DNA of 64,000 nt from Carettochelys insculpta (GCF_033958435.1 NC_134138.1:2864001-2928000), one strand, 5' to 3'. Shown: positions 1 to 11,139, numbered from the stretch's first letter. The notes: generated from the letters alone by a model not told the origin. Made by a program: numbers and translations.

Positions 1-960
1 TAACAGTTACCTCTTGGACCAGATCCTGCGTTCCAGACAGGACTAGATCGAGAATTGACTCTCCCCTTGTGGGTTCCTGTACTAGCTGCTCCAAGAAGCA
101 GTCATTTAAGGCATCAAGAAATGTAATCTCTGAATCCCGTCCTGAGGTGATATGTACCCAATCAATATGGGGATAATTGAAATCTCCTATTATTACTGTG
201 TTTTTTATTGTGATAGCCTCTTTAATCTCCCTTAACATTTCAGCATCACTATCACTGTCCTGGTTAGGTGGTCGGTAATATATTCCTAATGCCATATTCA
301 TATTAGAGGAATGAATTGTTATCCATGATGATTCTATGGAACATTTTGATTCCTTTAGGATTTTTGTTTCATTTGATTCTATATTATCCTTCACATATAG
401 TACCACTCCGCCACCCGCACGACCTGTTCTGTCTTTCCGATATAATTTATATCCCGGTATGATAGTGTCCCACTGATTGTCCTCATTCCACCATGTTTCT
501 GTGATGCCTATTATGTCAACTTCCTCCTTTGATATGAGGTACTCCAGTTCACCCATCTTATTAGACAGACTCCTAGCATTTGTGTAAAAGCACTTTAAAA
601 AACTACCACTATTTATATGTCCGCCTTTCATAGACGCGTTGGATTTTTTTATATGCGATTGTTTCACATCTGATCTTGCCCATATATTATTTCCCACGTT
701 CCCTATCTGACTAACTTCTAGGGAATCCCTATCTATGGAGCCTCGTGTAAGAGAAGTCTCCGTCCGATCCAGGTGCTCCCCCGCACCAATCGGCTTTCCC
801 CCACCTCTTAGTTTAAAAACTGCTCTACGACCTTTTTAATGTTTAATGCCAGCAGTCTGGATCCACCATTCTTGCCAGCTTCTGTGAGCAATGCATTCCT
901 TTAGCTCACAGCTGAACTTTGCTTTCTATTAGCAAAGTCTTGACCATTACTTTGGTTCAG
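1..960 (-). mobile_element. CR1-type LINE, ORF2 endonuclease part, cut by window start
   Basis: Read on the minus strand, about 840 to 1 is an open frame with the APE-type endonuclease signatures of CR1 LINEs: YTNARSL near the start, GITETWW, GGGVVLYV and GDFNYPHIDW. The enzyme nicks target DNA to prime reverse transcription. The frame shows no stop before it leaves the window, so this copy may be younger than its neighbours. About 840-960 looks like degraded sequence from upstream of ORF2. The RT half would lie outside the window. Confidence 0.85.
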
Positions 961-995
961 GCCTAAGGCCTCATACTGGGCCTGTACTTACTACA

Positions 996-1369
996 AGCCT
1001 CAGTAAGGGGAGGGACTTTGAGGCAGTTCAGAGCTTTATAAAGCAGTGTCCCAGAGGGTGAGCTTGTAAACAGAGAGTTAGAGAGGAAGTTCTTCGGGTA
1101 AAGGAGAAGCAAATACAGGACTCTTATTTGTCTGAGGTGCATGTTGTGTTTGGGGTTTTCTGGCTGTGGCTGTGGTGTTTTTCTACTCTGTGGTGTGTGC
1201 AGCTTTTTTTTTTCCTCCTGCTCCCCTCCCACAGAGGGTGGACTGGGACTGGCAGTTGGAAACTGTTGGCTTCTAAATAAGCTTGATATCTAGAAGCCTC
1301 TGCTGTTTGGCTGAGCCTCAGTAAGGGGAGGGACTTTGAGGCAGTTCAGGGCTTTATAAAGCAGTGTCC
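996..1369 (+). repeat. Duplicated CR1 5' region
   Basis: A segment of about 55 bp, beginning GCCTCAGTAAGGGGAGGGAC and containing GCTTTATAAAGCAGTGTCC, occurs at about 994-1050 and again at 1314-1369. The pieces after each copy also resemble each other. This looks like a tandemly repeated CR1 promoter/5'UTR monomer of about 320 bp. The TTTATAAAGC core could act as a TATA-like element, although CR1 promoters are usually internal and TATA-less. Confidence 0.6.
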
Positions 1370-1486
1370 AAGCAAACAGGTGAGCTTCCAAACAGGCGAC
1401 TGCAAACGGGGAGTTTAGAGGGGGAGTTTGGAAGGGAGTAGAAGGGGCCAGGGACCCTTGCCTTTCTTTTAAATCCCTGTTCTAAG

Positions 1487-3160
1487 ATGGCAGGCATGGA
1501 TAGTGCCAGGGCTGCTGCTGTTACCTGCTCGGGATGCACCATGTTTGTCTTTCTCCCCAAGGAAAGATGGGATTTCATCTGCACCAAGTGCAAGCTAGTC
1601 GCCATTTCAGAAGAAAAATTTAGAGGACCGGAGGCTCAAGTGTCGACCCTACACTCAGTCAGGGAGGATGAAGATTTCCTTGACAGAAGGGAGCATTTAA
1701 TCTTGCAAGCACAGCAGGCGGAAGAACTTGGGAGGGCGGTAAGGGATGAACATAAGAACATAAGAATGGCCATACTGGGTCAGACCAAAGGTCCATCTAG
1801 CCCAGTATCCTGTCTGCCGACAGTGGCCAGTTCCAGGTGCCCCAGAGGCGGTGAACCGAAGACAATGATCAAGCGATTTGTCTCCTGCCATCCATCTCCT
1901 GCCTGCGACAAAAGGCTAGGGGTACCATACCTTACCCCTTGCTAATAGCCATCTATGGACCTCACCTCCAAATATTTATCGAGCTCTTTTTTAAACTCTG
2001 TTAGAGTCCTGGCCTTCACAGCATCCTCTGGTAAGGAGTTCCACAGGTTGACTGTGCCCTGTGTGAAGAAAAACTTTCTTTTATTAGTTTTGAACCTGCT
2101 ACCCATTAATTTCATTTGGTGTCCCCTAGTTCTTGTATTATGGGAAAAGATAAATAATTTTTCTATATTCATTTTCTCCACACCATTCATGATTTTATAT
2201 ACCTCTATCATATCGCCCCTCACTTGCCTCTTTTCCAGACTGAAAAGTCCCAGTCTCTCTAGCCTCTCCCCATATGGGACCCGTTCCAAACCCCTAATCA
2301 TTTTAGTTGCCCTTTTCTGAACCTTTTCTAATGCCAATATATCTTTTTTGAGGTGAGGGGACCACATCTGCTCGCAGTACTCAAGATGTGGGCGTACCAT
2401 AGTTTTATATAGGGGAAGTGGAGAACTGGCAGCATGTAACTTCTAGAAGAAAAAGAAGGGTGGTACACAAGTCCCCCCATCGATACAGAGATAAGTAATC
2501 GCTTTCAGGCTCTCTCTACTGGTTCTGCAGTGACGAATGCTTTAGAAGGAGCCTCACAGGGAAAAAATTGGAAGGGAACTGCTTCTACTGCAGGACATGG
2601 GATGTGTAGTCCTAGGGGTGGGGGTTCAATGGCCACCGCCCCCATAAGAAAAAGACGGGTTGTCGTGGTTGGGGACTCCCTCCTAAGAGGGACTGAACCC
2701 TCCATCTGCCGACCGGACCTGGAACGTGAAGTGTGCTGTTTACTGGGAGCTCGAATTCAGGATGTGACTGAGAGCCTTACAAAACTGTTCAAGCCTTCAA
2801 AATACTACCCCTTCCTACTTCTGCATGTGGGAACCAACGATACGGCCAAGAATGACCTTGAGCGGATTACTGCGGATTATGTGGCGCTGGGAAGAAGGAT
2901 CAAAGAATTGGGAGCGCAAGTGGTGTTCTCGTCCATCCTTCCTGTCGAAGGGAAAGGGCGAGGTAGGGACTGTCGAATTGAGGAAGTAAACGCATGGTTA
3001 CACAGGTGGTGACGGAGAGAAGGCTTTGGATTCTTCGATCATGGAATGCTGTTCCGGGCACGAGGATTATTGAGAAGAGATGGGGTCCACCTAACCAAGA
3101 AAGGAAGGAGCATTTTCGCAAGTAGGCTTGCAAACTTAGTGAGGAGAGCTTTAAACTAGG
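1487..3160 (+). pseudogene. CR1 ORF1 with Cys-rich N-terminus and SGNH esterase domain, broken
   Basis: The 5' part starts at ATG 1487 and encodes a Cys-containing region (CSGCTMF, later CTKC). It is interrupted at 1749 by a nested CR1. The frame resumes after 2412 with an SGNH-hydrolase (esterase-like) domain: block I VVVVGDSLLRG, block III HVGTND, and the catalytic DGVHLT motif near 3080. Esterase domains of this kind are known in ORF1 of CR1 and L2 elements, where ORF1 binds nucleic acid. Apart from the insertion, the visible break is an in-frame TGA at about 3010, between the third and fifth blocks. Probably inactive. Confidence 0.8.
1749..2412 (-). mobile_element. CR1 LINE 3' fragment nested in ORF1
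   Basis: The minus strand encodes the C-terminal part of a CR1 reverse transcriptase (152 codons, 2400 to 1942; motifs LEYCEQMWSPH, VQKRATKMI, LFSLEKRQVRGDMIEVYK). A 3'UTR of about 190 bp follows and ends in repeated CATAAGAA-type units at 1749-1768, the short terminal repeats typical of CR1. It is 5'-truncated, as most CR1 copies are. Confidence 0.9.
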
Positions 3161-3282
3161 TTCGCTGAGGGACGGTGACTGAAACCCTGTGGGTAGAAAG
3201 GCACTTGGAGGCCAGGAAGAAATGCAAAGAGGAATGTACAACAAAAGTGGACCCTTGGTTCGAGTAGTGAGGGTGGGGAGAT

Positions 3283-5482
3283 TGACTGGTTATCTAAGGT
3301 GTTTGTACACCAATGCCAGAAGCCTGGGTAGCAGTAGTAGCAGCATCCTTCAGTCTATGTAGACTATGGATCACACCCTTCGTGGTTCCGTTTGGCATCC
3401 TCATTTGCAGCGTCAGCTGTGACTGTGAAGACCCACACGAGAGTGACAGTCCTTGCTGCATCTGTTGCATGTGTAATGGGTGTCTGGCAGGTCCTTGCTG
3501 TGCTTTCTGTGGACTCGCTTCTCCTTTGCTAGCTGTCCGATCCTCAACTCACCCTTCTGAAGGCATTTGTATAGTTCCTGCCTCCATCTGCTGCGATCGT
3601 CTGCCAGCTCCTCCCAGCTGTCTGGCTTGATGTCTACTTCCCTGAGGTCTCTCTTGCAAACATGTTTGTAGTGCAACTGGGAGCATCCGGGAGATCTTTT
3701 GCCAGAGGGTAGCTCACCATACAGGATGTCTTTTGGGATCCTTCCATCATTCATCCTGTGGATGTGGCCAAGCCAGCAGAGCCGCCGGTGCCTGAGGAGG
3801 GTGTGCGTAGTTGGGATTCCAGCTTGCTCGAGGACGGCGGTGTTGGACACTCTGTCCTTCCACGATATTCCAAGGATGCGCCTGAGGCAGCACAAGTGGA
3901 AGACGTTCAGCCTCTTTTCCTGGCGTCCAAGACTCGCTGCTGTAAAGGAGGGTGCTGAGGATGCAGACTCTGTAGACTTGCATTTTGGTGTGAGTGTACA
4001 GCTTGTTGTTATTCCACACTCTCTCGCTGAGTCTGGACAGAGTTGTGGCTGCTTTACTGATACTCCTATTTAGCTCAGTCTCCAAGGACAGGGTGTCAGT
4101 GATGGTGGACCCGAGGTAAACGAACTCGTGGACGACCTCTATCTGGGTAACAAGCAGGAGGAATTAGAAGCCCTGGCCCAGTCCAAGAACTATGACTTGA
4201 TTGGAATAACAGAGACTTGGTGGGATGACTCGCATGACTGAAGCGCTGGCATGAAAGGGTATAAACTGTTCAGGAAGAACAGGCAAGGGAGAAAAGGAGG
4301 AGGAGTTGCACTGTATGTAAGAGAGCACTATGACTGCTTGGAACTCCAGTACATAGAGGGAGAAAAGCCTGGTGAGAATCTGTGGGTCAAGCTTAGTGGT
4401 GTAGGCAGCACTGGAGATGGGGTGGTTGGTGTCTGCTACAGGCCGTCAAATCAGTATGCTGAGGTAGATGAGGCTTTTTTTGGACAACTGAGAGAAGTTT
4501 CTGGATCACGGGCTCTCGTTATCGTGGGGGACTTCAATTACCCTGATATCTATTGGGAGACCAATATGGCGGTACACAAGCAGTCCAGGAAATTTCTGGA
4601 GAATGATGGGGATCACTTCTTGGTACAAGTGCTGAAGGACCCAACCAGAGGTTGTGCGCGGCTCGACCTGCTGCTTACAAACAGGGAGGAACTAATAGGG
4701 AAGGTAGAGGTGGGAGACAACCTGGGAAACAGTGATCATGAGATGGAAGACTACAGGATCCTGACCAAAGGAAGGAAAGAGAGCAGCAAATTACACACCT
4801 TGGACTTCAGAAAAGCAGATTTTGACTCCTTCAGGAAACTGATGGGCAGAATCCCCTGGGATCCTACCATGAAGGGAAAAGGAGTCCAAGAAAACTGGCA
4901 GTATTTTCAGGAAGCCCTATTGAAGGCGCAGAAAGAAACCGTCCCGATGTCCATCAAGAGAAGTAAATATGGTAGGAGACCAGACTGGCTTACTGGGGAA
5001 ATCCTTGGAAAACTTAGGCACAAAAAGGGAGCTTACGAAAAGTGGAAACTTGGACAGATGTCTAGGGAGGGGTATAAGCGTATAGCTCGAATGTGGGGCA
5101 GTTATCAGGAAGGTGAAAGCACAAGTGGAATTGCGACTCGCGAGGAATGTGAAGGATAACAAGAAAAGTTTCTGCAGGCATGTTAGCAAGAAGAAGGTGA
5201 TCAGAGAGGGTGTGGGGGCCCTACTGGATGAGGGAGGTAACCCAGTGACAGATGATGTAGGAAGAACTGAAAGCTGAAGTACTTAATGCTTTCTTTGCCT
5301 CTGTCTTCACGGACAAGGACACCTCCTGGACTAATGCGATAAGTGATGCACTGTGGCATGAAGGTGGACAGCCTTTGCGGGGGAAGAACAGGTTAGGAGC
5401 TATCTAAAAAAGCTAAACGTACACTAATCCATGGGCCCGGACCTAATTCATCCGAGGGTTCTGAGGGATGTAGAAACCATCG
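3283..5482 (+). pseudogene. CR1 ORF2 endonuclease plus linker, RT missing
   Basis: The N-terminus (about 3283-3333) is split from the rest by the nested LINE. From 4147 the frame gives the APE endonuclease motifs GITETWWDDS, GGGVALYV, VGDFNYPDIYW, LLLTN and NSDHEM. The longest open piece is 4251-5159 (302 codons). Further remnants (FFASVFTDKD near 5300; PDLIHPRVLRDV near 5440) lead toward the RT domain, which is absent. A frameshift and stops after 5159 make it non-functional. The usual second W of the GDFNYPxxxW motif is kept. Confidence 0.85.
3333..4146 (-). mobile_element. Non-LTR retrotransposon RT C-terminus, not CR1; nested in CR1 ORF2
   Basis: Minus-strand frames at 4085-3747 and 3895-3413 encode the tail of a different LINE: LYSSESW, WLGHIHRMNDGRIPKDILYG, then a Cys/His module (CNRCSKDC with a following H...H). 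This type of tail is seen in RTE-like or related LINE families; I cannot assign the clade. One frameshift separates the two frames. The CR1 endonuclease frame stops at about 3333 and resumes at 4147, which places both ends of the insertion. Confidence 0.75.
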
Positions 5483-5483
5483 T

Positions 5484-6330
5484 GTATGGGAAGCCATTTC
5501 ACATCCCCTACTTCTGCACGCACGCAGGAACCTGTACTTTCCCTGACCTATTTGGGAACGGCAGGGAGGATGAGCTCTGTGGAACGCATTAATGGGCTGT
5601 TTGGAGTTAAGGCTCCAGCTCCCCGGTACCTGTTTCTCTTTGCTGATAACGGTTTCTCTTGGAGAAGCAATTTACGATTCTCTAATTAATTGCCTCTGAC
5701 ACTGGGCTTTGTTTGTGGACGGGTGTAAAATACTAGAGTTAGCTGCATCAAGCAGCCTTGCTGGACCTGGTTTTACTAGTGTCCAGTTTGGCTCATCCGT
5801 TGCCTTATTGAATTCAATAAAGCTGAACGTTAGCCGCCTAAACACAGAGAAGTCTTGTGCTTCAACAAGCTGGAGGTTCCACCGAGATCCCAAAGCACCA
5901 CTTGCCCGGACGGAGGGGCCAGCACCCCACTTCCAAGCCTCTCAAGAGCGCTCAATAGAAGGTAAGGGGGATACCTGTTACAAAATCTTCCAGCAGGGGC
6001 TTGGGACTGGAGTGCTGGCCGGCCGTCAGGGTAAGGGGGAGCTACAGGTTCCACCTTTGTGGAGCGGCAAACGTTCTGTGTCTGTCTGTCTGTCTGTCTG
6101 TGTCTGTCTGTGTCTATTAGGTCTGTCTTGTATGTCACGGTTCCAACAGGGCACACCAGTGTCTCTCGTGAGGCAGCCAGGCACCGGACCCTCTGCGTTC
6201 GGATGCTAAAAGCTGGTGTGGTGCCACTACTCTCTTTCGGCACACGGAACTGTGGGAAGCTTTGTAGCCTGCCTCTGTTTCTATTCTGAAGTAAGACTAG
6301 CCTTTAAAGATATCCCTACGCCTGGGCAGA
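5484..6330 (+). promoter_or_regulatory. Probable retroviral 5' LTR and upstream leader
   Basis: A non-coding stretch between the truncated CR1 and gag. It holds a polyadenylation signal AATAAA at 5816-5821 and two splice-donor-like sites (AAGGTAAGGG at about 5960, CAGGGTAAGG at about 6027). A TGTC/TGTG microsatellite lies at 6077-6117. Exact LTR ends and the primer binding site could not be fixed because there is no second LTR for comparison. Confidence 0.5.
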
Positions 6331-6412
6331 CTTAAATCCCGCCAGGCCGTTTCCAGGCACCAGGACGCAGACATCCTGCCGGGATGGAGCGGGTGCCGGG
6401 AACGCCCCCCAC

Positions 6413-6625
6413 GAGCCAGGTGGACCTTGGTCCAGTGCCTCGCACCCTGTAAACCAGGTGAACTTTGGTTCGGTGCCTTGCAAGGAGAGCTCTTGTGAGC
6501 CAGGTGAACTTTGGTTCAGTGCCTTGCACCTTATGAGCCAGGCAAACTCCAGTTCAGTGCCTTACAGGAGGAGAGGGGGAAGAAAGATCTGGCGAACCAG
6601 GTGAACTCTGGTTCGGTGCCTCACA
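6413..6625 (+). repeat. Five degenerate leader repeats before gag
   Basis: The motif CCAGGTGAACTTTGGTTC followed by GGTGCCT occurs, with changes, at about 6415, 6454, 6500, 6536 and 6597 (spacing 36-61 bp). Each copy contains a GAAC...GTTC inverted core. They lie between the LTR-like region and the gag start, where packaging or translation-control RNA structures usually are. Confidence 0.7.
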
Positions 6626-6637
6626 GGGAGAAAATAA

Positions 6638-7911
6638 ATGATGGGGATAGGTCAGTCTACAGGAATTCCGGTACCCTCTAAAGGCAGTCCAGCTTTTCTT
6701 ATGTTTACTCACCATGGGGAAATTACTTGTAATTTTCTAGACAAATGGAATTTTTATACCCGAGACAATCTTAAGCTGCAGTTCCCTCTATTAGGTACCT
6801 TTGATAGGGATAAAATCCTTCATTTATGAGGCGCTCTTGAGGGTTGTGGAGCGAAAACTCCCTATCAACAATGGTCGTCCTATTCATCATGGCATGAGGA
6901 GACTTGTAAAAGGCAGAACAAGCCTCACTTAAGAAGTTTAAAAGATTCCCAGGAGAAACTTCAGTTAGGAATCAAACAGCTTGAAGGCGCAGATGTACAA
7001 CACAAAACAGCAGAAACACAGCCTAGTGCGCCATCTACGGGGCAATTGCAACCTGGCCTTCCAAGCCCTGACTTCCAGGATGATATGAATGATGTCCTGA
7101 GTTCTGCTTGGAATATTCTCCCTTATCCAAACCCAGGTCCCCTGGCCCAGGAAGCTCATAGGGATTCAGGAGTCTCCGTAGAGAGGGAAGAAAAGGAATC
7201 CGGGGTGCAAGTCATGTCTTACCAGCCAGCAGCTACAACTACCATTGTCCTTAAGACACCACCTTCAAAGGGACAACGATTAGTTAAATGCATGGGGGGA
7301 AACAAGCAACAGCCCAACCACTCAAATTTTTCCTTTACGAGAAGTCCCAAACCCCCAGGGAGGGCGCATGCAGGTTTACCAACCCTGGACTAGAACGGAA
7401 TTACGTGCCATGGCTAAAGACTTTCCCCCAGTAGAAAGACCCAGTAACGTTTCAATCAGAACTAGCGCTAGTGAGCTGGTCTTGTGACCCAAATTGGCAG
7501 GACCTCAATCAGCGTTTAAGGGCGATCTTGCCTGATGATAAGCGTAAAAAGATCCTAAGGAAAGCAGAGTGGCCAGCTGAGCCCATCCAAGGAGTGCCAG
7601 GGGCAGGAACTTATGATACCGAGCTTACACAAGCTAGAAACAGGCTGCTTGACAGTATCCTTACAGTTTTTCCCAAACCACCATATTGGGTTAAAATTAA
7701 TCTCTGCGAGCAGGAAGATAAGGAAACACCAGGTGCCCATTTGGAAAGGCTTACAAAGGTACCTGAGAGGCACTCTGGCACTGACAATCCGGCTGAGACT
7801 GCTCAACAGGCGCTGGGTGCCGCCTTTGTTAATGGATTAAACCCAGCTGTACAGAGACAGCTGAAACGAATGACTGTGGGCTGGGAAACTAAACCTTTAG
7901 AAGACCTCTGA
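6638..7911 (+). pseudogene. ERV gag (matrix and capsid), broken
   Basis: The frame opens at 6638; the second Met gives MGIGQS, a plausible N-myristoylation signal as in retroviral matrix proteins. It stops at 6829 and continues in other frames (7046-7393, a Pro-rich linker; 7471-7911, a capsid-like helical region with NPAETAQQALGAAFVNGLNP). Gag would form the particle core. At least three stops or frameshifts separate these pieces. Confidence 0.7.
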
Positions 7912-8535
7912 ACAGTGGCAAACCATTGCAGCCAGTGCTTAAAAGCTAAACAGGATAAGGAACCTAAACTTACGGTCTTACAACCAATGCCCTCTAAATT
8001 AGGCAGGGGTCGGGGCCGCTCTACAGAGCGACGTCCACGGGGCACCTATGGGACAGCAAGATCGACCCCACCTTGGTTTGCAGCTACAGCTGACCGAGGC
8101 AGCCCGGTAACACCAGTGGGTACAACTGTTTGCCACTACTGCAAACAGCCCACACACTGGAAAAGTCAGTGTCCATGTTGCCCTAAATCAACAGACCCTT
8201 CAGTTCACAGAGCTCCACAGGGTCAGTTTAACTTAGTGGACTTTGAAAGCAAACAGGGGTGCCCGGAGGAGGACTGCAACTTCTCTCTCTTATCTCCGCT
8301 TATTCCCCAGAACCCAGCTGGCACTCTGACCTGCCAAGTTGCTGGACAAAACACCCAGATTTTAGTGGACACAGGGGCCAGCAGGGCCACCCTTCAAGTG
8401 TCTTCTTTCCCTATTCCCCTTTCTGGCCAGGTTGTTAATGCAGTCGGCATTTCTGATCAAGTCATACCTCCCCTGTCTCTGAACCCGTCTCTCTTGTACT
8501 CGGGCCCATTTCAGAGCAGGGTTCTTTCCTTCTAA
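7912..8535 (+). pseudogene. ERV nucleocapsid zinc knuckle and aspartic protease
   Basis: The frame continues past a stop at 7909-7911. An Arg/Gly-rich region (GRGRGRSTERR) is followed by one CCHC knuckle, C-x2-C-x4-H-x4-C, at 8131-8172, for genomic RNA binding. The retropepsin active site ILVDTGASRATL follows (DTGA at 8368-8379). The frame ends at 8535, near the end of the protease. This segment is comparatively well kept. Confidence 0.8.
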
Positions 8536-9553
8536 GTCCTACTTCCCCCGTAAATCTATTAGGAAGGGATCTCCTGTGCAGGTTGCTCTGCACCGTTTTC
8601 TATACTCCAGATGGGGTTTAGCTTGAAGTACCTGCACAATCACGAGTGGAGGTCAAAGACCTTCTGCAGGATCCTACCGCCTCCCTGTTGTCTTCTATTC
8701 CTGAACCAGATGCTGATCTGTTGTCCCAGGTACCCAACTACTTGTGGGCCACCACCCCAAACGAGGTGGGCAGAATATCAGCAGATCCAGTTTACATTTC
8801 TGTTAATCCTGCTAAGCCCTTGCCCGGTATTCCTCAGTACCCGCTGAATCCTGCGGCTGAGGCAGGAATTCAGCCTGTCATTTCTGACCTCCTGGCACAT
8901 TCTTATGCCCTGTTCAAGCCCATGCAACAGCCCCATACTGCCCTTAAAGAAACTGGGGAGGGACACGTACCGGTTCGTCCAAGACCTTCGAGCTATCAAC
9001 TCCATTATTATCTCTCAGTTTCCTGTTGTTCCCAATCCGGCCACAATTCTTTCCTCTGTCCCACCAGATTGCACTGCTGTTGACCTCTCCTCTGCCTTCT
9101 TCAGTGTTCCTCTCCATCCCGATTGCCAGTTTATTTAGAAGGGGCAGCAATACTGCTGGACTGTTCTGCCACAAGGTTTTAGAGATTCTCCCACCTATTT
9201 TTCACAGATCCTACAGCGAGACCTTCCTGACATCACTTTCCCCCCTGGCTCTGCTCTCCTTCAGTATGGAGATGATTTGCAGCCCGTCCCTCGAGGTGTG
9301 CAGGGCAGACTCGGTTACACTTCTCATTGCCCCAGCCAAAAAAGGGCACAAGGTGTCTAAACAAAAACTTCAACTCGGTCAGCCAAAGGTTAGGTATTTG
9401 GGGCAGGATCTCTCAGCTGGCAGCCGTCGTCTTCCTGATGACAGAATCCAGGCGATCCTTTCTGCCCCTAGACCTACTACCCCTTCTCAAATCCGTTCTT
9501 TCTTAGGCACGGCTGCTATTGTAGGCAACAGACTCCTAACTTTTCTCAACTAG
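8536..9553 (+). pseudogene. ERV reverse transcriptase, frameshifted
   Basis: Fragments in all three frames: the N-terminal RT region (8646-8950), YRFVQDLRAINSI with DLSSAFFSVPL (8905-9138), LPQGFRDSP (about 9170), the catalytic box YGDD at 9265-9276, and thumb/connection sequence with VRYLGQDLS and LGTAAIVGN (9026-9553 frame). The catalytic aspartates remain, although class I viruses usually have YVDD. At least three frameshifts make it inactive. Confidence 0.8.
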
Positions 9554-11073
9554 TCAAACCACTCCAGGACCTTACTCAAAATGCCACCCCTACGCCCATC
9601 CCTTGGGGCCCCCAGCAAGAGGCTGCTTTCATCTCCTTAAAACAAGCATTAGCGTCTGCTCCTGCTTTGGGTTTACCTGATTATTCCCGGCCTTTCACTT
9701 TGTTTTGCCATGCAAAGGAAGGATGTGCTATGGGTGTGCTGGTTCAGAAACATGGTGAGAAATGCTGCCCTCTTGCTTATTACAGTACCTAACTTGATTC
9801 TGTGGCTGCTTCTTTCCCTCCTTGCCTACGTGCAGTTGCAGCTGCAGCACGAATTTTAGAGCCAGCAGAGCCTTTGGTTTTACAATCTCCCTTAACGTTG
9901 GCTGTTCCTCATCCAGTGTCAGCTGTACTCCTGAAAGGAAAAACTCAGCACCTTTCCAATGCTTGTCTTGTTAAGTATGAACGGCTTCTTTTTGCCTCTC
10001 CTAAGCTGCGTCTACACGTGCACGCTACTTCAAAGTAGCGGCACCAACTTCGAAATAGCGCCCGTCGCGTCTACATGCGTCGGGCGCTATTTCGAAGTTA
10101 ACTTCGATGTTAGGCGGCGAGACGTCGAAGTCGCTAACCCCATGAGGGGATCGGAATAGCGCCCTACTTCGACGTTCAACATCGAAGTAGGGACCGTGTA
10201 GACGATCCGCGTCCCGCAACGTCGAAATTGCCGGGTCCTCCATGGTGGCCATCAGCTGGGGGGTTGAGAGACGCTCTCTCTCCAGCCCCTGCGGGGCTCT
10301 ATGGTCACCGTGGGCAGCAGCCCTTAGCCCAGGGCTTCTGGCTGCTTCTGCGGCAGCTGGGGATCTATGCTGCAGGCACAGGGTCTGCAACCAGTTGTCG
10401 GCTCTGTGTATCTTGTGTTGTTTAGTGCAACTGTGTCTGGGAGGGGCCCTTTAAGGGAGCGGCTGGCTGTTGAGTCCGCCCTGTGACCCTGTCTGCAGCT
10501 GTGCCTGGCATCCCTATTTCGATGTGTGCTACTTTGACGTGTAGACGTTCCCTCGCTGCGCCTATTTCGATGTTGGGCTGAGCAACGTCGAAGTTGAACG
10601 TCGACGTTGCCGGCCCTGGAGGACGTGTAGACGTTATTCATCGAAATAGACTATTTCGATGTTGGCTGCACGTGTAGACGTAGCCCTAATGTTTCAGTGG
10701 TTCGTTGTGTTTCTTTAAATCTTGCTGCGCTGCTCCCCACACCACATGATTGTTTGAAAGTTGTTCAGGCTGTCACTTCTCCTCGACCTGATCTCTCTGA
10801 AACCCCCTTGGACAATCCTGATTTTACACTGTCCACAGATGGTTCTTGCTTTATAATTCTACTGGTACCTTAGTAGCAGGCTATGCGGTTTGTACTGTTT
10901 ATGATGTTGTGGAGTCTGCTCCTCTGCCTTCTGTCTCGTCTGCACAGGTGGCAGAGCTCGTAGCTCTCCCTCGCGCCTGTCATATCGCAGCAGGGGTTTC
11001 TGCCGCTGTCTATACTGACTCCCGGTGCACTTTTGGTGTAGTTCATGATTTGGGCAGGCTATGGAAATGGTGA
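9554..11073 (+). pseudogene. ERV RNase H, split by a MITE
   Basis: The tether and start of RNase H (PWGPQQEAAF, LPDYSRPFTLF) run to about 10001. The frame picks up after the MITE: LSTDGS near 10830 carries the first catalytic Asp, and AELVAL (about 10950) and YTDSR (about 11020) carry the next acidic residues. RNase H removes the RNA strand during reverse transcription. It lies between RT and integrase as expected. Confidence 0.75.
10005..10686. mobile_element. 682-bp non-autonomous DNA transposon (MITE), Harbinger-like
   Basis: The ends form terminal inverted repeats: the left starts GCTGCGTCTACACGTGCA, and the right, read in reverse complement, is GGGCTACGTCTACACGTGCA. It is flanked by a TAA target duplication (10002-10004 and 10687-10689), which fits the TWA preference of PIF/Harbinger elements. 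Inside are many TTCGAA, CTTCGAC and TATTTCGATGTT motifs in both orientations. There is no transposase. It sits in, and so post-dates, the ERV RNase H. Confidence 0.8.
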
Positions 11074-11139
11074 GGTTTTCTCACCTCCTCTGGACACGCT
11101 ATAAAGAATGGCCCTTATGCAGCTGCTCTCCTAGATGCT

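Larger units (their letters stand above)
970..5482 (+). mobile_element. CR1 LINE, near full length at its 5' side, with two nested LINEs
   Basis: A plus-strand CR1 unit: 5' promoter region (about 970-1480), ORF1 (from 1487), then ORF2 endonuclease and the start of the RT linker, ending near 5482 where LTR-like sequence begins. The protein frame resumes after each of two minus-strand insertions (1749-2412 and 3333-4146), which shows that these are later insertions. The RT domain and 3' end are missing. Confidence 0.85.

Noticed and set aside
3313..3630. Cys-rich 105-codon plus frame
   Set aside because: Antisense of the nested LINE; the Cys codons come from the reverse complement of its Ser/Ala/Gln codons.
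6077..6117. TGTC/TGTG tract considered as a regulatory element
   Set aside because: A simple microsatellite; no further evidence.
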